This document shows, piece by piece, positions 35,253-44,086 of a DNA stretch of 64,000 nucleotides. The first letter of the stretch is position 1. Each line of letters starts with the position of its first letter. Both the position numbers and the translations under genes were made by a program. Source of the stretch: CATOSP01 sp965216155 (GTDB lineage: Bacteria > Chloroflexota > Dehalococcoidia > Lucifugimonadales > UBA3495); assembly GCA_965216155.1 (NCBI GenBank), contig CBDCFD010000007.1, positions 1,984,001 to 2,048,000 of the forward strand, in the 5' to 3' direction. The notes below the pieces were generated by a model that had not been told where the DNA came from, did no database searches, and saw nothing but the letters and a program-made list of their open reading frames with translations.

Positions 35253-35606
35253 CCCCCTCGGCGCAGACGAACCGCCCCGGCCAAGGCGTCAGGGACGTGA
35301 AGTTTATCCGGTCCTCTTTGTGGGCCTGCTGGACGCCGGAGCGTTTCAGGTTTTCCAGGATGATTTGGCCGAAGTCGTAGCCGGTTTCGTAGCCGTTCCT
35401 GGGTTCGGCTACGCCGTCGATGATGTCCCCGTTTTCGTCCACTCCCAAGACCCGGTGGGGCGAGATGCTCTCCACGGTGAAGGGGCCGGCGACGCGCACC
35501 TTGCTGTTGTCGGCATAGGGCTTGTCATACAAATACTCGTAGTCGGCGCGGGCGGCGATGGAGGCGTCAATCTCTTTCTGCCGGGCGATGCGCTGTTCCC
35601 AGAATT

Positions 35607-35642
35607 TAGTGATTAGTGGTTGAGTGGATAGTGGCCAGTGGT
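35607..35642. repeat. Heptamer array in mod (element C)
   Basis: TAGTGAT TAGTGGT TGAGTGGAT AGTGGCC AGTGG, a single-sided array without the inverted arm. It is read in frame as HWPLSTQPLITKFW. Confidence 0.7.
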
Positions 35643-35673
35643 CCGGACGCTCGCGTGGGATTTCCCATTCTTC

Positions 35674-35750
35674 CAGTGGGGAGTGATTAGTGGTTAGTGA
35701 AGAGTTCCCAGCCCCATCGTCACTATTCACTGTCCACTAGCCACTGACAA
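35674..35750. repeat. Heptamer hairpin element in mod (element B), splits the frame
   Basis: AGTGGGG AGTGATT AGTGGTT AGTGAAG on one side, and CACTATT CACTGTC CACTAGC CACTGAC on the other, inverted around a GC-rich centre. On the minus strand it supplies both the TGA that ends the catalytic Mod frame and the GTG that opens the next, overlapping as GTGA. Confidence 0.75.
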
Positions 35751-37208
35751 CTGTTCCCGCAGGGGCGCCAGCTTCTCCTCGTACTTCTCCCAGATCACGT
35801 CTATCTCGGCGTTGTTGGCGATGGCCCGCAGGGTGATGTGGGGGACGCGCTCATAGACGAACCCCTGCCGGATGTTGCCGTAGGTGGGCATCTCCGACGG
35901 GGCGCGGCGGGAGATTTCGGCTTCCTTGAGTTGCCCTTCCTTGCTGTCGGCCAGCAGGTAGTAGGGATAGCGGGCGCCCATGATGCGGGCGCGGGCCAGG
36001 GCGACGCGGGAGGTGTCGATGGTAACCCACCGCCGCCCCCACTGCTCGGCCACGTAGGCGGTGGTGCCGGAGCCGCAGGTGGGGTCAAGCACCAGATCCC
36101 CGGGGTCGGTGGTCATGAGGATGCAGCGTTTAATCGCTTCCGTGGAAGTTTGAACTACATAGACTTTGGGATCTGTCCTGCTCTGAACCCCTCCAATATC
36201 CATCCATGCCGCATTAGCTGGATAAGTCGAGAAGTCATCAATAAAACGAATGAACCTGAGAGATCCTTGCGCCATATAAATACGTGAGGCCTTCCGCAGT
36301 CGCGTCAAGCCAGTTGGTGTTGTCTTGTAGGTCCCACTAAATTCACGACCGTTGCACGAAAACGCAAACAACGGGTTGCCCTGACTGGTCAAGTTGTCGT
36401 CGACCCATATCTTGGCACCGGCTGGAATAGTAGATGGGTCGGAACGTTCACCAGCGGTCATTGGCCTGATCCTATAGTCGGCGAGCTGAATCCTATTGTA
36501 CTTAGTAGCTCCGCTTTCACCCGCCTCTTTCTTGTTCAACGGCTGCCGGAATTTCGTTACTTGCCGATCTTTCGCATACCACAATATGTAGTCGCAGATT
36601 CCAGTTAGATAGTTGGTCGCATATCCGCTTGTCTTAGCAAATGATATCTGACTGATGAAATTATTCTCGCCGAATACTTCATCCATAAGGGACCGCACAC
36701 GGTGGACGTTCTCGTCTCCGATCTGAACAAACACGGAGCCGGAGTCCGCCAGCAGGTCGCGGGCGATGGTGAAGCGGTCGCGCAGGTAGGTCAGGTAGGA
36801 GTGGATGCCGTCGCGCCAGGTGTCGCGGAAAGCCTTGACCTGCTCCGGCTGGCGGGTGATGTGCTCCCGGTTGCCGTCGCGCACGTCGCGGCTGGTGGTG
36901 GACCACTGGAAGTTGGAGTTGAACTTGATGCCGTAGGGCGGGTCGATGTAGATGCACTGCACCTTGCCCTGCAAGCCCTCCCGCTCCGACAGCGATGCCA
37001 TCACCTGGAGGCTGTCGCCGAGAATCATGCGGTTCTGCCAGTAGCCCTCGTGCTGGTAGAACTCGGTGCGGTCGGCGCCCTCGGGCAGGCCATTGAAGTC
37101 GGCGAACAAATCGGCTTCGCCGATTTGAGTGGATAGTGAAGAGTGGACAGTGGATAGTTTCTCGCCGCTATTCACTATCCACTGTCCACTGCGACGCAAG
37201 TCGTCCAC
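35727..37208 (-). pseudogene. mod, catalytic part: type III-like N6-adenine DNA methyltransferase
   Basis: 493 codons. Motif IV IYIDPPYGIKF comes before motif I LDPTCGSGTTAYVAEQWGRR, the order of beta-class N6-adenine (Mod-type) methyltransferases. The target-recognition region lies between (about residues 215-330). The 5' end of the gene (37209-37492) is in another frame because one G is missing near 37236 (IQEKVHPKAL would be expected). The frame opens through heptamer element A, read as QWIVNSGEKLSTVHSSLSTQ, and closes in element B. With one frameshift and a split, activity is doubtful. Confidence 0.85.
37127..37191. repeat. Heptamer hairpin element in mod (element A)
   Basis: AGTGGAT AGTGAAG AGTGGAC AGTGGAT AGT, then TTCTCGCCGC as loop, then TATTCACTATCCACTGTCCA, the inverted form. 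Read in frame within mod just after the N-terminal KALVDDLRR. Confidence 0.75.
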
Positions 37209-37492
37209 CAGGGCCTTGGGGTGTACCTTCTCTGGATGTACAGGGGCGGCACGTTCACCACCAGGTCGGCCAGGTACTGCTCGTCCTTGCCCCGCCAGAC
37301 CAGTTGGGGGTTCAGGTCGCGGTTGCGCCGCTGGTAGGCCGCGCGCAGGGGCGACTCCTGTTCCTCGCGCACCAGGGACTGGTACTCCGCCGTGGGAATG
37401 TTGGTGCGCGTGTCCTCCTCGTGGCGCAGGGCTTCAACAGATTTACCCGGGGACTTGCCGGCGGCGCTGCGGGTGCGTCTGGGCCTGGGCAT
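37175..37492 (-). pseudogene. mod N-terminal part, shifted frame
   Basis: From ATG 37492 with AGGAGG upstream: AEYQSLVREEQESPLRAAYQ then RNRDLNPQLVWRGKDEQYL and VVNVPPLYIQ, the standard N-terminus of this Mod family. After IQ the reading leaves frame by a single missing base at about 37236, and the catalytic part continues in the neighbouring frame. Confidence 0.8.
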
Positions 37493-37558
37493 TTGGGGTT
37501 CCTCCTACAATTTCATCCACGAAGGGGTGCGAAGGTTCACGAAGGATTTGTTGGCCCG

Positions 37559-37972
37559 TCAACGGATGACCAGCAGGGATGAGCCGTCGGAAAGTTGGAA
37601 GTAAAAGAAACCCCGGTCAACCGTGAACACGCGGCGCAGCGACAGACTCTCTGCTGCCGCAACTAAGGAAGCGTCGGCCAAGTCCATCCGGCTGTCCTGA
37701 TATTGGCGCATCAGGGCCTCCATCCGGTCTGTTTCCTGGTCATCAGTCAAGTGAATTGCCAACAGTCCGGCGCGGCGCATATCCCAGAGGTGTGCCTGGA
37801 GAGCAAAAACCCTGGTGCGTCCCAAGAAATGCATCGCCTCGGTAAAGCACTGCCAGGTCGTAACCATCGGTTCCCCTTGTAAGGCCTGCATCCTTGCTGC
37901 ACATGTAGCATGGTAAGGGTCTGAAGGGTTTATATTGGCTACCAAGGGACCGGTATCAACGAGCAGCGTCAT
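37559..37972 (-). CDS. PIN-domain ribonuclease between res and mod
   Basis: 137 aa, VapC-like: LLVDTGPLVANI (first Asp), CFTEAMHFLGRTR (Glu), MDLADASLVAAAES (Asp) and RVFTVDRGFFYF (last Asp). All four acidic positions are kept and the frame is intact. The start overlaps the previous gene by ATGA, so a pair is implied. It lies inside the type III-like cluster, where a toxin could act as a guard that is released if the modification system is lost. Confidence 0.87.
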   Translation of the reverse strand: MTLLVDTGPLVANINPSDPYHATCAARMQALQGEPMVTTWQCFTEAMHFLGRTRVFALQAHLWDMRRAGLLAIHLTDDQETDRMEALMRQYQDSRMDLADASLVAAAESLSLRRVFTVDRGFFYFQLSDGSSLLVIR

Positions 37973-38331
37973 GCCTCATGTTTCCCTTCCAAATGCTGTC
38001 GCTCGTACCTGAGGAACAAGAGGTAGAGCCTTCGTTGTTCTTTGTCGTGCCGGCCTTCTTCCTTCAGGAACAACAAGTGGCGTTCTCTATCGCTCAACCC
38101 CAACTGGCTCTCATCCAGGTTGCGCTCGAATTTGCGAAAACGCAGCATCTCGGCTCCCTGGCGCAGGTGCTTCTCTTCCATGGTTTCGTAGTATGTCGGG
38201 CTGAGGTCCAATTCATCCAGGTGCTGCTCCAGGTGAACGTAATCGACAGGGTCGTCCTCGAGGCCGTAGTTGTCACGGGCTTCCGAAAACTTCCCGGTTT
38301 CGTCGGTTGCTGAATCGCCGGTTGTGGACAT
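37969..38331 (-). CDS. Small charged protein upstream of the PIN gene
   Basis: 120 aa from ATG 38331 (GGAGAGG upstream). No known antitoxin signature (no AbrB, RHH or Phd pattern); acidic at the start (TGKFSEARDNYGLEDDPVDY) and basic and helical at the end (RERHLLFLKEEGRHDKEQRR). The four-base overlap with the PIN gene suggests it is the cognate antitoxin or an adaptor. Reading further upstream to 38526 is out of family and overlaps res. Confidence 0.7.
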   Translation of the reverse strand: MSTTGDSATDETGKFSEARDNYGLEDDPVDYVHLEQHLDELDLSPTYYETMEEKHLRQGAEMLRFRKFERNLDESQLGLSDRERHLLFLKEEGRHDKEQRRLYLLFLRYERQHLEGKHEA

Positions 38332-38368
38332 GATGAACACCTCTCCGTTGGGTATCCGCGGAGCAATT

Positions 38369-39025
38369 CTAAACTCTGGCGAGTCGGGCTTCAACGACCT
38401 GGCGGAAGCCTTGTTCAATATCAAAAACGTCCGTAAATTCGGCGAAGGTCCAGCGGCCGTACTGGCCCAGGGCGTTGACGCCGGGCAGCCAGTAGGCCTC
38501 CATCGCGTTCTTCTTTTCCCTGGCATCCTCGCCCCGGTAGCCCTTGATTTCCACGATGAGGTTCAGCGGTTCGTCCTGCCCGTCGTCCACCTGCACGATG
38601 AAGTCGGGGATATAAGTGCGCGGAGTTGACCCGTACAGGTAAGGGACCTCCAGTCCCAGGTCGTGGTTCTTGACGTAGGCTTTCACGTTGGGATGAGACT
38701 CCACCGCCCGGCAGAACTCGGCTTCCCAATCGCTGTCCAGCACGGCCAGGTTGACGTGGCACTTCCGGGAGTCGGTCGTCCAGAGGCCGGTCCTGGAAGT
38801 GGTGAAGTTTACGTGCCGCGTCGAGCCGGTGGGATTGTAGGAGTCCAGCAGCGCCTTGATGGACCGCTCGCCGTGGCTGCTGGTGATGGCGGCGGTGATC
38901 CGGTTGCAGGCCATGTCCGCCAATGACTGGTACATCAACTGGGCCGGAAAAGTCCCGCCCCAGCAGACCAGGCAGGTGTCCAGCCACTGTTTGACCACGT
39001 TCTTCAGCTTGCCGAACAGGTGCAT
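38369..39025 (-). pseudogene. res C-terminal endonuclease part (after an in-frame stop)
   Basis: 219 codons in the same frame as the upstream Res helicase, separated from it only by one TAG. It contains MHLFGKLKNVVKQWLD and the PD-(D/E)xK nuclease YIPDFIVQVDDG then LIVEIKGYRGEDA. An internal ATG at 39025 might start it separately, but no ribosome binding site is convincing. In type III enzymes this domain cuts DNA after translocation. Confidence 0.85.
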
Positions 39026-39049
39026 CTTGATGTCCTGGTTGGGGTCCCG

Positions 39050-41395
39050 CTACTTGGTTTCCAGCAACTGCTTGGTCAAGTGCAGCACGAGGCTGGAAGT
39101 GCGGAGGTCTCCGGTGTGGACTAGATTCAGGTCAACGCCTTCGCCAATGATTCCCTCGTTCCTGGTCTGCGTCGGTCCGACAAGGTCCGGCGTCAAGTCC
39201 AGCCTGGAATCTTCGGTGAAGTTGGCAACCAGGTCTTCCTTGGGAGGGTCTTCCCGGTATCCGGAAACCCGGGGGAAGGTTATCTCCAGGTGGTCGCGCT
39301 CCGGGCGCATAGCCCTGACGTGAACCGTCTGGCGCGGCTTGCCCGGGCCTACCACCACTGGCCGGGCTGTGAAATCAAAGGGTATGCCCAGCACGTCGGC
39401 GTATTCCACGTTGAACCGGTTCTCTTCGTTCAAATCGTAGGACTGGCGCCGCAGCGCCCGCCCGACCACCTGCTCGCACAGGAGTTGGGTGCCGAACGCC
39501 CGCACGCCCAGGACGTGAGTCACGGTGTTGGCGTCCCAGCCCTCGGTCAGCATGGACACCGACACGACGCAGCGGATGGCGCCGCCCAGCCGCCCCTCTT
39601 TGCCGACGGTGTTCATCACTTCCCGCAGCAGTTCCTGCTCCGTGATGTTGTCCGCCTCCTCCCGGTTGCCGGAACGTTCCTGCCGCTCCCGGCGGAACCG
39701 CTCGATCTGCTCCGCCGCCGCCCGGCGGAAATCATCGCTGAGCTTTTCGCCGGACTCCAGTTGTTGGCTGTCGATCAGCAAGGTACGGGGTATCGAGTAT
39801 CGGTTGCCGTGCTCGTCGAAGTTGCGAAACAGTTCCAGCCGCCCGTATTGCAGCGAGGTAGAGTCGTCTTCGTTTTCGCGCTCGAAGCCGGAAATAAAGT
39901 CATAGACCAGCTTGGAAGTCGAAGTGTTGTTGCAGACCACGATGAAACAGGGCGGCGCAGTGGCTCCGTCCGCTTGCCACTGCTCGTAGGTCGTCTTGTA
40001 GTGCCCGTAGAGGGCTTCCAGGGCCGTTTGCAACGTGGTGGGCAGATTGAGCGGGTCCAGGTTCCCGGCCCGGCCCCGGCCGGCTCGGGGCATATATTCC
40101 CTGATATGCTCCCAAAGGTTGCGGAAGACCGGGACCTCGTCGCCGGGGATGTTGTCGGCCACCGGGAGCCGTGGCAGTTTGACGATGCCGCATTCGATGG
40201 CGTCCATCAGGGAGAAGTCGCTCACCGTCCACGGGAAAAGGGTCCCTTCAGCGTAACCGGAGCCGCGCAGGAAGAAAGGAGTGGCTGACAAGTCCACCAC
40301 CTGCCGGATGCCCAGCTTTCGCTTGACCATTTCCAGGCCGGAAATCCAGACCCGGGCTTCTTCGCTATTCTTGGTCGCCTCCTGCCTTTCTTCCGCCGTC
40401 AAGGGCCGTTCATCGTCATCGCCCGGCTTGAGACGGTAGCAATGGTGTCCCTCGTCGTTCAGCGCCATTACGTTCTTTATGCCCATCAGTTCCGGCATTA
40501 CCCACTGGACCATTTGACCCTCGGATTCCAGAGTTTCCAGCGGGGTTCCCGGTCCCTGCAACAGCGCCCTCCCTCCGCTGGAAACTTCGAGGCGTTCGCG
40601 CTGTCGCAAAGCGTGGTAGTTGGTGATGACGATCTTGGCCTTTTGTTGGAGGTCTTCCAGCATATCGCCGGGGACCAGTTCCCTGCTGGCGTAGTAGCTG
40701 TCGGGGTCATTGGGCTGGAGCACGCGAAGGCGGTCCTTGATGGTCAAGCCGGGGGTCACCACCAGGAACCCGCGAGTAAATCTCCGACTGTTGGGATGGC
40801 GGACGGCGTTGATGGTCTGCCAAGCTATAATCATGGCCATGACGGTGGTCTTTCCGGCGCCGGTAGCCAGTTTCAAGGCAATCCGAAGCAATTCCGGGTT
40901 GGCCTCGTTATTGACGTCGGCCAATCGCTCCAAAAATCTCCTACCGGCCGCGCCCATCCTGGGAGCAACCTCCGTAAGCCAGATGAGAGTTTCCACAGCC
41001 TCGACTTGGCAGAAAAACGGGCGGTAATTGCTGAAGTTGTGCTGTCGCCAATGCAGGAGCAGCCGGGCCGTCTCCGGCGTAACGCCCCAGTTGTTGGGAC
41101 CGGGAATAGTCCTCCACTGGTCAACATGCCGCCGAATCTCGTTCACCGCCGCCGTAACGTCGTACTGCTGTTCCTGGGTGGACAGGCCCAATCCTTCGTC
41201 AATAACAAACTGCTGCTGTCCGCCCCTGGCCCTTCCCCTCTGCCTGGGCTTGGGGATTGGCGTAACGAATTCGGCCCCCCTCCGGCTTTCTATGATTCGT
41301 TGAGTCGGTTGGCCTTCTTCATCCAACTCCCAATGTTGAGAGGGATATTCGTATGGCGAGTTGATTATGGGCCGGTCAAAGAACGGGTTTTCCAT
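39050..41395 (-). CDS. Type III-like restriction enzyme Res, helicase part, ended by a TAG
   Basis: 781 aa. Superfamily-2 translocase: Walker A LKLATGAGKTTVMAMI, motif II NDEGHHCYR, motif III VVDLSATPFFLRGSG, motif V VSMLTEGWDANTVTHVLGVR, and motif VI CEQVVGRALRR. The reading stops at LTKQLLETK, where homologues continue into the nuclease; the next codons after the TAG read RDPNQDIKMHLFGKLK in the same frame. One base change (from TAC or TTC) would therefore explain the truncation. Confidence 0.87.
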   Translation of the reverse strand: MENPFFDRPIINSPYEYPSQHWELDEEGQPTQRIIESRRGAEFVTPIPKPRQRGRARGGQQQFVIDEGLGLSTQEQQYDVTAAVNEIRRHVDQWRTIPGPNNWGVTPETARLLLHWRQHNFSNYRPFFCQVEAVETLIWLTEVAPRMGAAGRRFLERLADVNNEANPELLRIALKLATGAGKTTVMAMIIAWQTINAVRHPNSRRFTRGFLVVTPGLTIKDRLRVLQPNDPDSYYASRELVPGDMLEDLQQKAKIVITNYHALRQRERLEVSSGGRALLQGPGTPLETLESEGQMVQWVMPELMGIKNVMALNDEGHHCYRLKPGDDDERPLTAEERQEATKNSEEARVWISGLEMVKRKLGIRQVVDLSATPFFLRGSGYAEGTLFPWTVSDFSLMDAIECGIVKLPRLPVADNIPGDEVPVFRNLWEHIREYMPRAGRGRAGNLDPLNLPTTLQTALEALYGHYKTTYEQWQADGATAPPCFIVVCNNTSTSKLVYDFISGFERENEDDSTSLQYGRLELFRNFDEHGNRYSIPRTLLIDSQQLESGEKLSDDFRRAAAEQIERFRRERQERSGNREEADNITEQELLREVMNTVGKEGRLGGAIRCVVSVSMLTEGWDANTVTHVLGVRAFGTQLLCEQVVGRALRRQSYDLNEENRFNVEYADVLGIPFDFTARPVVVGPGKPRQTVHVRAMRPERDHLEITFPRVSGYREDPPKEDLVANFTEDSRLDLTPDLVGPTQTRNEGIIGEGVDLNLVHTGDLRTSSLVLHLTKQLLETK

Positions 41396-41448
41396 GATTC
41401 GCCTCTTTTGGGGCAGTCATAAGACCACCATTTGAAGGGCCGGATTCC

Positions 41449-42096
41449 CTAAAGCGCCAGTCGCGTCTGGCCGTGGTATTCCTGCAACGAAGGGTAAAGC
41501 TGCCCGTCCTTAGCTACATAAAGGACACCTAGCCGTTCGAGTCTTATTGTTAGAGCCGAAATAGTAACCTGAAAGAGTTCTCGCAACCTGTACAGGTTCG
41601 TCCAACTGGTAAGGTCAGCATCTCGGATGGCTTCCCATAACAGGCCGGAAGGCATCAGAAGAAAGCCCATGAACCTATGGGCCTGCGTTTCCTTGCTCCC
41701 TTGAGTGGAGGTGGCTTCCTGGTAGAGGTACTCGTAAACTTGGTCGAGGTTAGGTAGTTGCTGTTGGGCTGCCAGGTTATACTCAACGTGCATCTCCCAG
41801 TGGCCGACTTCGTGACCCAACACGGTGTTGTATAAACCTGGAGTTTCCTCAAAGACTTGCCGACGGGCCTCGTTGAACTTGATCATACGTTCGTGAGGTT
41901 CCAAGCCGGCCAGCGTGGATGTGCCGGCCGCCTCGGGGAGAGCGTCCCACAAGATGCGCAAGTCCAGCAGGCCGTCGGCGATGTCTTCAACCGGCACTGG
42001 TGGCTCTGTTACAGTCTCAACCTCACGCTCATACCGATTCAACAACCGGGTTGCCTGCCTCTCTATATGGACATCCGGCAAGTACCTTGTAGTCAT
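41449..42096 (-). CDS. ImmA/IrrE family metallopeptidase
   Basis: 215 aa with the zinc motif HEVGHWEMH (about residues 108-116) and the third ligand region ETQAHRFMGFLLMP. A winged-helix tail (FQVTISALTIRLERLGVL) follows. ImmA-type peptidases cleave a partner repressor; the partner here is the XRE protein whose stop overlaps the ATG at 42096. The longer reading from 42147 would overlap that gene without support. Confidence 0.9.
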   Translation of the reverse strand: MTTRYLPDVHIERQATRLLNRYEREVETVTEPPVPVEDIADGLLDLRILWDALPEAAGTSTLAGLEPHERMIKFNEARRQVFEETPGLYNTVLGHEVGHWEMHVEYNLAAQQQLPNLDQVYEYLYQEATSTQGSKETQAHRFMGFLLMPSGLLWEAIRDADLTSWTNLYRLRELFQVTISALTIRLERLGVLYVAKDGQLYPSLQEYHGQTRLAL

Positions 42097-42467
42097 CCTT
42101 CCTCCGGTTGTTCTTCCGGCGACTGACCCGAAAGGAGCTTTCGCCAATCGGCTGCTGAATGTACATCACTCCCGACGGACCGTAAAAGCCGGATAACCTC
42201 AGGGTTACGGGACAGGGTTTCCGCCAAGTCTGAAGGAATTTTGCCTGCCAGGGTGATCAATTCATCCGCCAACTCGGTCTCATCCTTCCCCAATTGGCCT
42301 GCCAGTTCTTTGGCAATCCGTAGAAGGACGCCTTCGCTGGGAGGTTCGACGCGACCGTTTTCGATCTTGCTCAAATAGGTGAAATCTACCCCGACCTGCT
42401 CTGCCAGCGCCCGCTGACTCAGCCGGGCGGCCCTCCGCAATTCACGCAACCGGTCAGGAAATGGCAT
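42093..42467 (-). CDS. XRE family transcriptional regulator (ImmR/antitoxin-like)
   Basis: 124 aa. The helix-turn-helix is LRRAARLSQRALAEQVGVDF then TYLSKIENGRVEPPSEG, typical of XRE. GGAGG lies upstream of ATG 42467. With the ImmA-type peptidase it forms a cleavable-repressor switch that could control the long minus-strand defence operon downstream. It runs divergently from the Argonaute remnant with only about 30 bases between them. Confidence 0.9.
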   Translation of the reverse strand: MPFPDRLRELRRAARLSQRALAEQVGVDFTYLSKIENGRVEPPSEGVLLRIAKELAGQLGKDETELADELITLAGKIPSDLAETLSRNPEVIRLLRSVGSDVHSAADWRKLLSGQSPEEQPEEG

Positions 42468-42498
42468 TGGAACCTCCGCAGTTAGTTTCCCAAAACTT

Positions 42499-42666
42499 GT
42501 GTTGAAAGTCAACAACAGACGTGGCTATAACGAACTCTTGGATTTCTGGGCTGGTTGCCTGGCACAAGGCGAAAGAAAAATCCGGGCGTTGGGGATTGAA
42601 GACGGCATCGACGCAACCTTCAGGATTTCCTCCAACACCGGATATTCAAGGAGGTCGGCAGTATGA
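42499..42666 (+). pseudogene. Stub ORF coupled to the Argonaute gene
   Basis: A frame of 55 codons from GTG 42499 to TGA 42664-42666, ending YNELLDFWAGCLAQGERKIR then DGIDATFRISSNTGYSRRS. Its stop overlaps the pAgo ATG (ATGA). The frame stays open backward into the antisense of the XRE gene. Short Argonautes commonly follow an effector gene in this coupled way, so this may be the last 40-50 codons of a lost partner. I cannot name the family. Confidence 0.4.
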
Positions 42667-44086
42667 CCGCCGAGATTTCTCCCCATATTTTGTTGTCGGA
42701 GCCTCAGTTGGCCTTTAGTCCGACTGATTCTTCAAGTTGGGGAATTCATCCCCTTCGAGGTCTCCTAAAGTATGGTCCCTTTTCAGACGGCTTAATACCG
42801 AGTCCGATAAGGGTGGCTACCCTGGCCCGCATGGAGAGAGTAACCATCTCTTCGACTTTATGAGGCGTCTTCACAAGGCATACAGGCCCAGGGAACGTAG
42901 GCACTATCTCCCCGAATGGCCTGGTTTTCAAGAAGTCTTCGGAGTCAGAATGGAAGCCGCGAGAAAGGAGTGCCGTATCGAACTTGACCGAGAACTTGAA
43001 GCCGAATTCAAAGACTCTTCGCAGCCTCATATTGTACTAGCGGACCATTTGGTGAGGTCCATTCAACATCTACAATTGCTTCGGCACGAATTTGAGGTTC
43101 TCTTCATTTACCTTCCTCGCCGCTGGAATTCTGGATTCGTAGGCGGCTCCAATGAGGACTTCGATCTCCACGACCATCTCAAGGCTACGACAGCAGATCT
43201 CGGATTGCCAATCCAGTTGGTGCGGGAGGACAGCGCGATCACTTAACACTGCCAGGCCAGTGTCATGTGGCGGATCGGTGTGGCCCTCTACGCCAAGGCG
43301 GGTGGAGCCCCTTGGAAATTGTCTGAGGCTGACCCCGAAACACCCCATATCGGCATTTCGTACTCCCTAAGATTGCTCGAATCGGACTCGCCTCGATTCA
43401 TCACCTGTTGCAGTCAAGTGTTCGACCCGGATGGTGCTGGATTAGAGTTTATCGCCTATGAGGCGCACGATTTCGAAGTTCACCGCCAAAACCCATTTCT
43501 CTCCCGTTTCGAGATGTTCCGAGTAATGACCCGGTCAATGGACCTTTATCGTCGACGCCACGCCGGCAAGCCTCCACGGAAGGTAGTGGTGCACAAGACC
43601 ACCGAGTTCAAACCGGAAGAGGTTGCCGGCTGCATGGAAGCTCTGCACTTATGCGAGTCGGTTGACTTGGTGCAGGTCGTCGAGGATGTTAACTGGCGTG
43701 GCGTTCGTATTGATCCGGGTTCAGGCGGTGCAAGGAAAGGAAGAGCCGCCAGGTTCCCCGTTTCGAGAGGTACTGCAATCGGGATTTCACCCCGTGAAGC
43801 GCTAGTGTGGACCCATGGGGGCGTTAAGAACATTGGCAGCCAGGGTTCTTATTTCAAGGGCTCGCGCGGTACACCCAGACCCCTTAAGCTGGTACGACAC
43901 GCTGGGCACGGCCCGTGGGATGAAAGTGTTCGGGCAATTCTGGGACTGACGAAGATGAACTGGAACAACGATTCCTTGTATGACTCGCTTCCAGTTACCC
44001 TGGCTTATGCGAAGGTGCTCGCCAGAGTCATGAAGCGAATCCCTAACTTGACACGCACGCCCTATCAGTTCCGCTTCTTCATGTAA
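42663..44086 (+). pseudogene. Short prokaryotic Argonaute (MID-PIWI), one frameshift and one stop
   Basis: About 475 codons. Frame one reads HPLRGLLKYGPFSDGLIPSP then IRVATLA; after one missing base near 42825 it continues PHGESNHLFDFMRRLHKAY, YLPEWPGFQEVFGV and SNEDFDLHDHLKATTADLGL. A TAA at 43244 then interrupts the same frame, which resumes SVMWRIGVALYAKAGGAPWK, VVVHKTTEFKPEEVAG, LVQVVEDVNWRGVRID, FKGSRGTPRPLKLVRHAGHG and ends PYQFRFFM. The first catalytic Asp is replaced (IGISYSLRL where active PIWI has GID), so it is a nucleic-acid-guided sensor type, not a slicer. No APAZ-type effector gene is adjacent. Confidence 0.88.

Larger units (their letters stand above)
34477..35730 (-). pseudogene. 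mod, C-terminal specificity part (broken)
   Basis: 417 codons from GTG 35730, overlapping the stop of the catalytic part by GTGA. Mod-type sequence includes RIARQKEIDASIAARADYEY, VRVAGPFTVESISPHRVLG and FVCAEGVIVDSDG, then FNYDAHTTEFESLGRIPVLK and NGNLFVIFGEPDVEV. Three heptamer-repeat insertions are read through as odd residues (SLTTNHSPLEEW, PLSTQPLITKFW, LSTNHSPLSTERR). After GEPDVEV the frame runs out of frame through the S23 insertion and stops at 34477. Confidence 0.78.

Noticed and set aside
34490..37195. Heptamer arrays as a CRISPR array
   Set aside because: Units are seven bases long without spacers, they are inverted around a centre, and no cas gene is present. No CRISPR array was seen anywhere in the window.
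40442..41422. Plus-strand frame of 326 codons antisense to res
   Set aside because: The helicase motifs on the minus strand are unambiguous.
39026..43246. Stop-codon reassignment, because res (TAG) and pAgo (TAA) both have in-frame stops
   Set aside because: Many intact genes in the window end normally at TAG and TAA, and other lesions nearby are frameshifts, so simple decay explains both.
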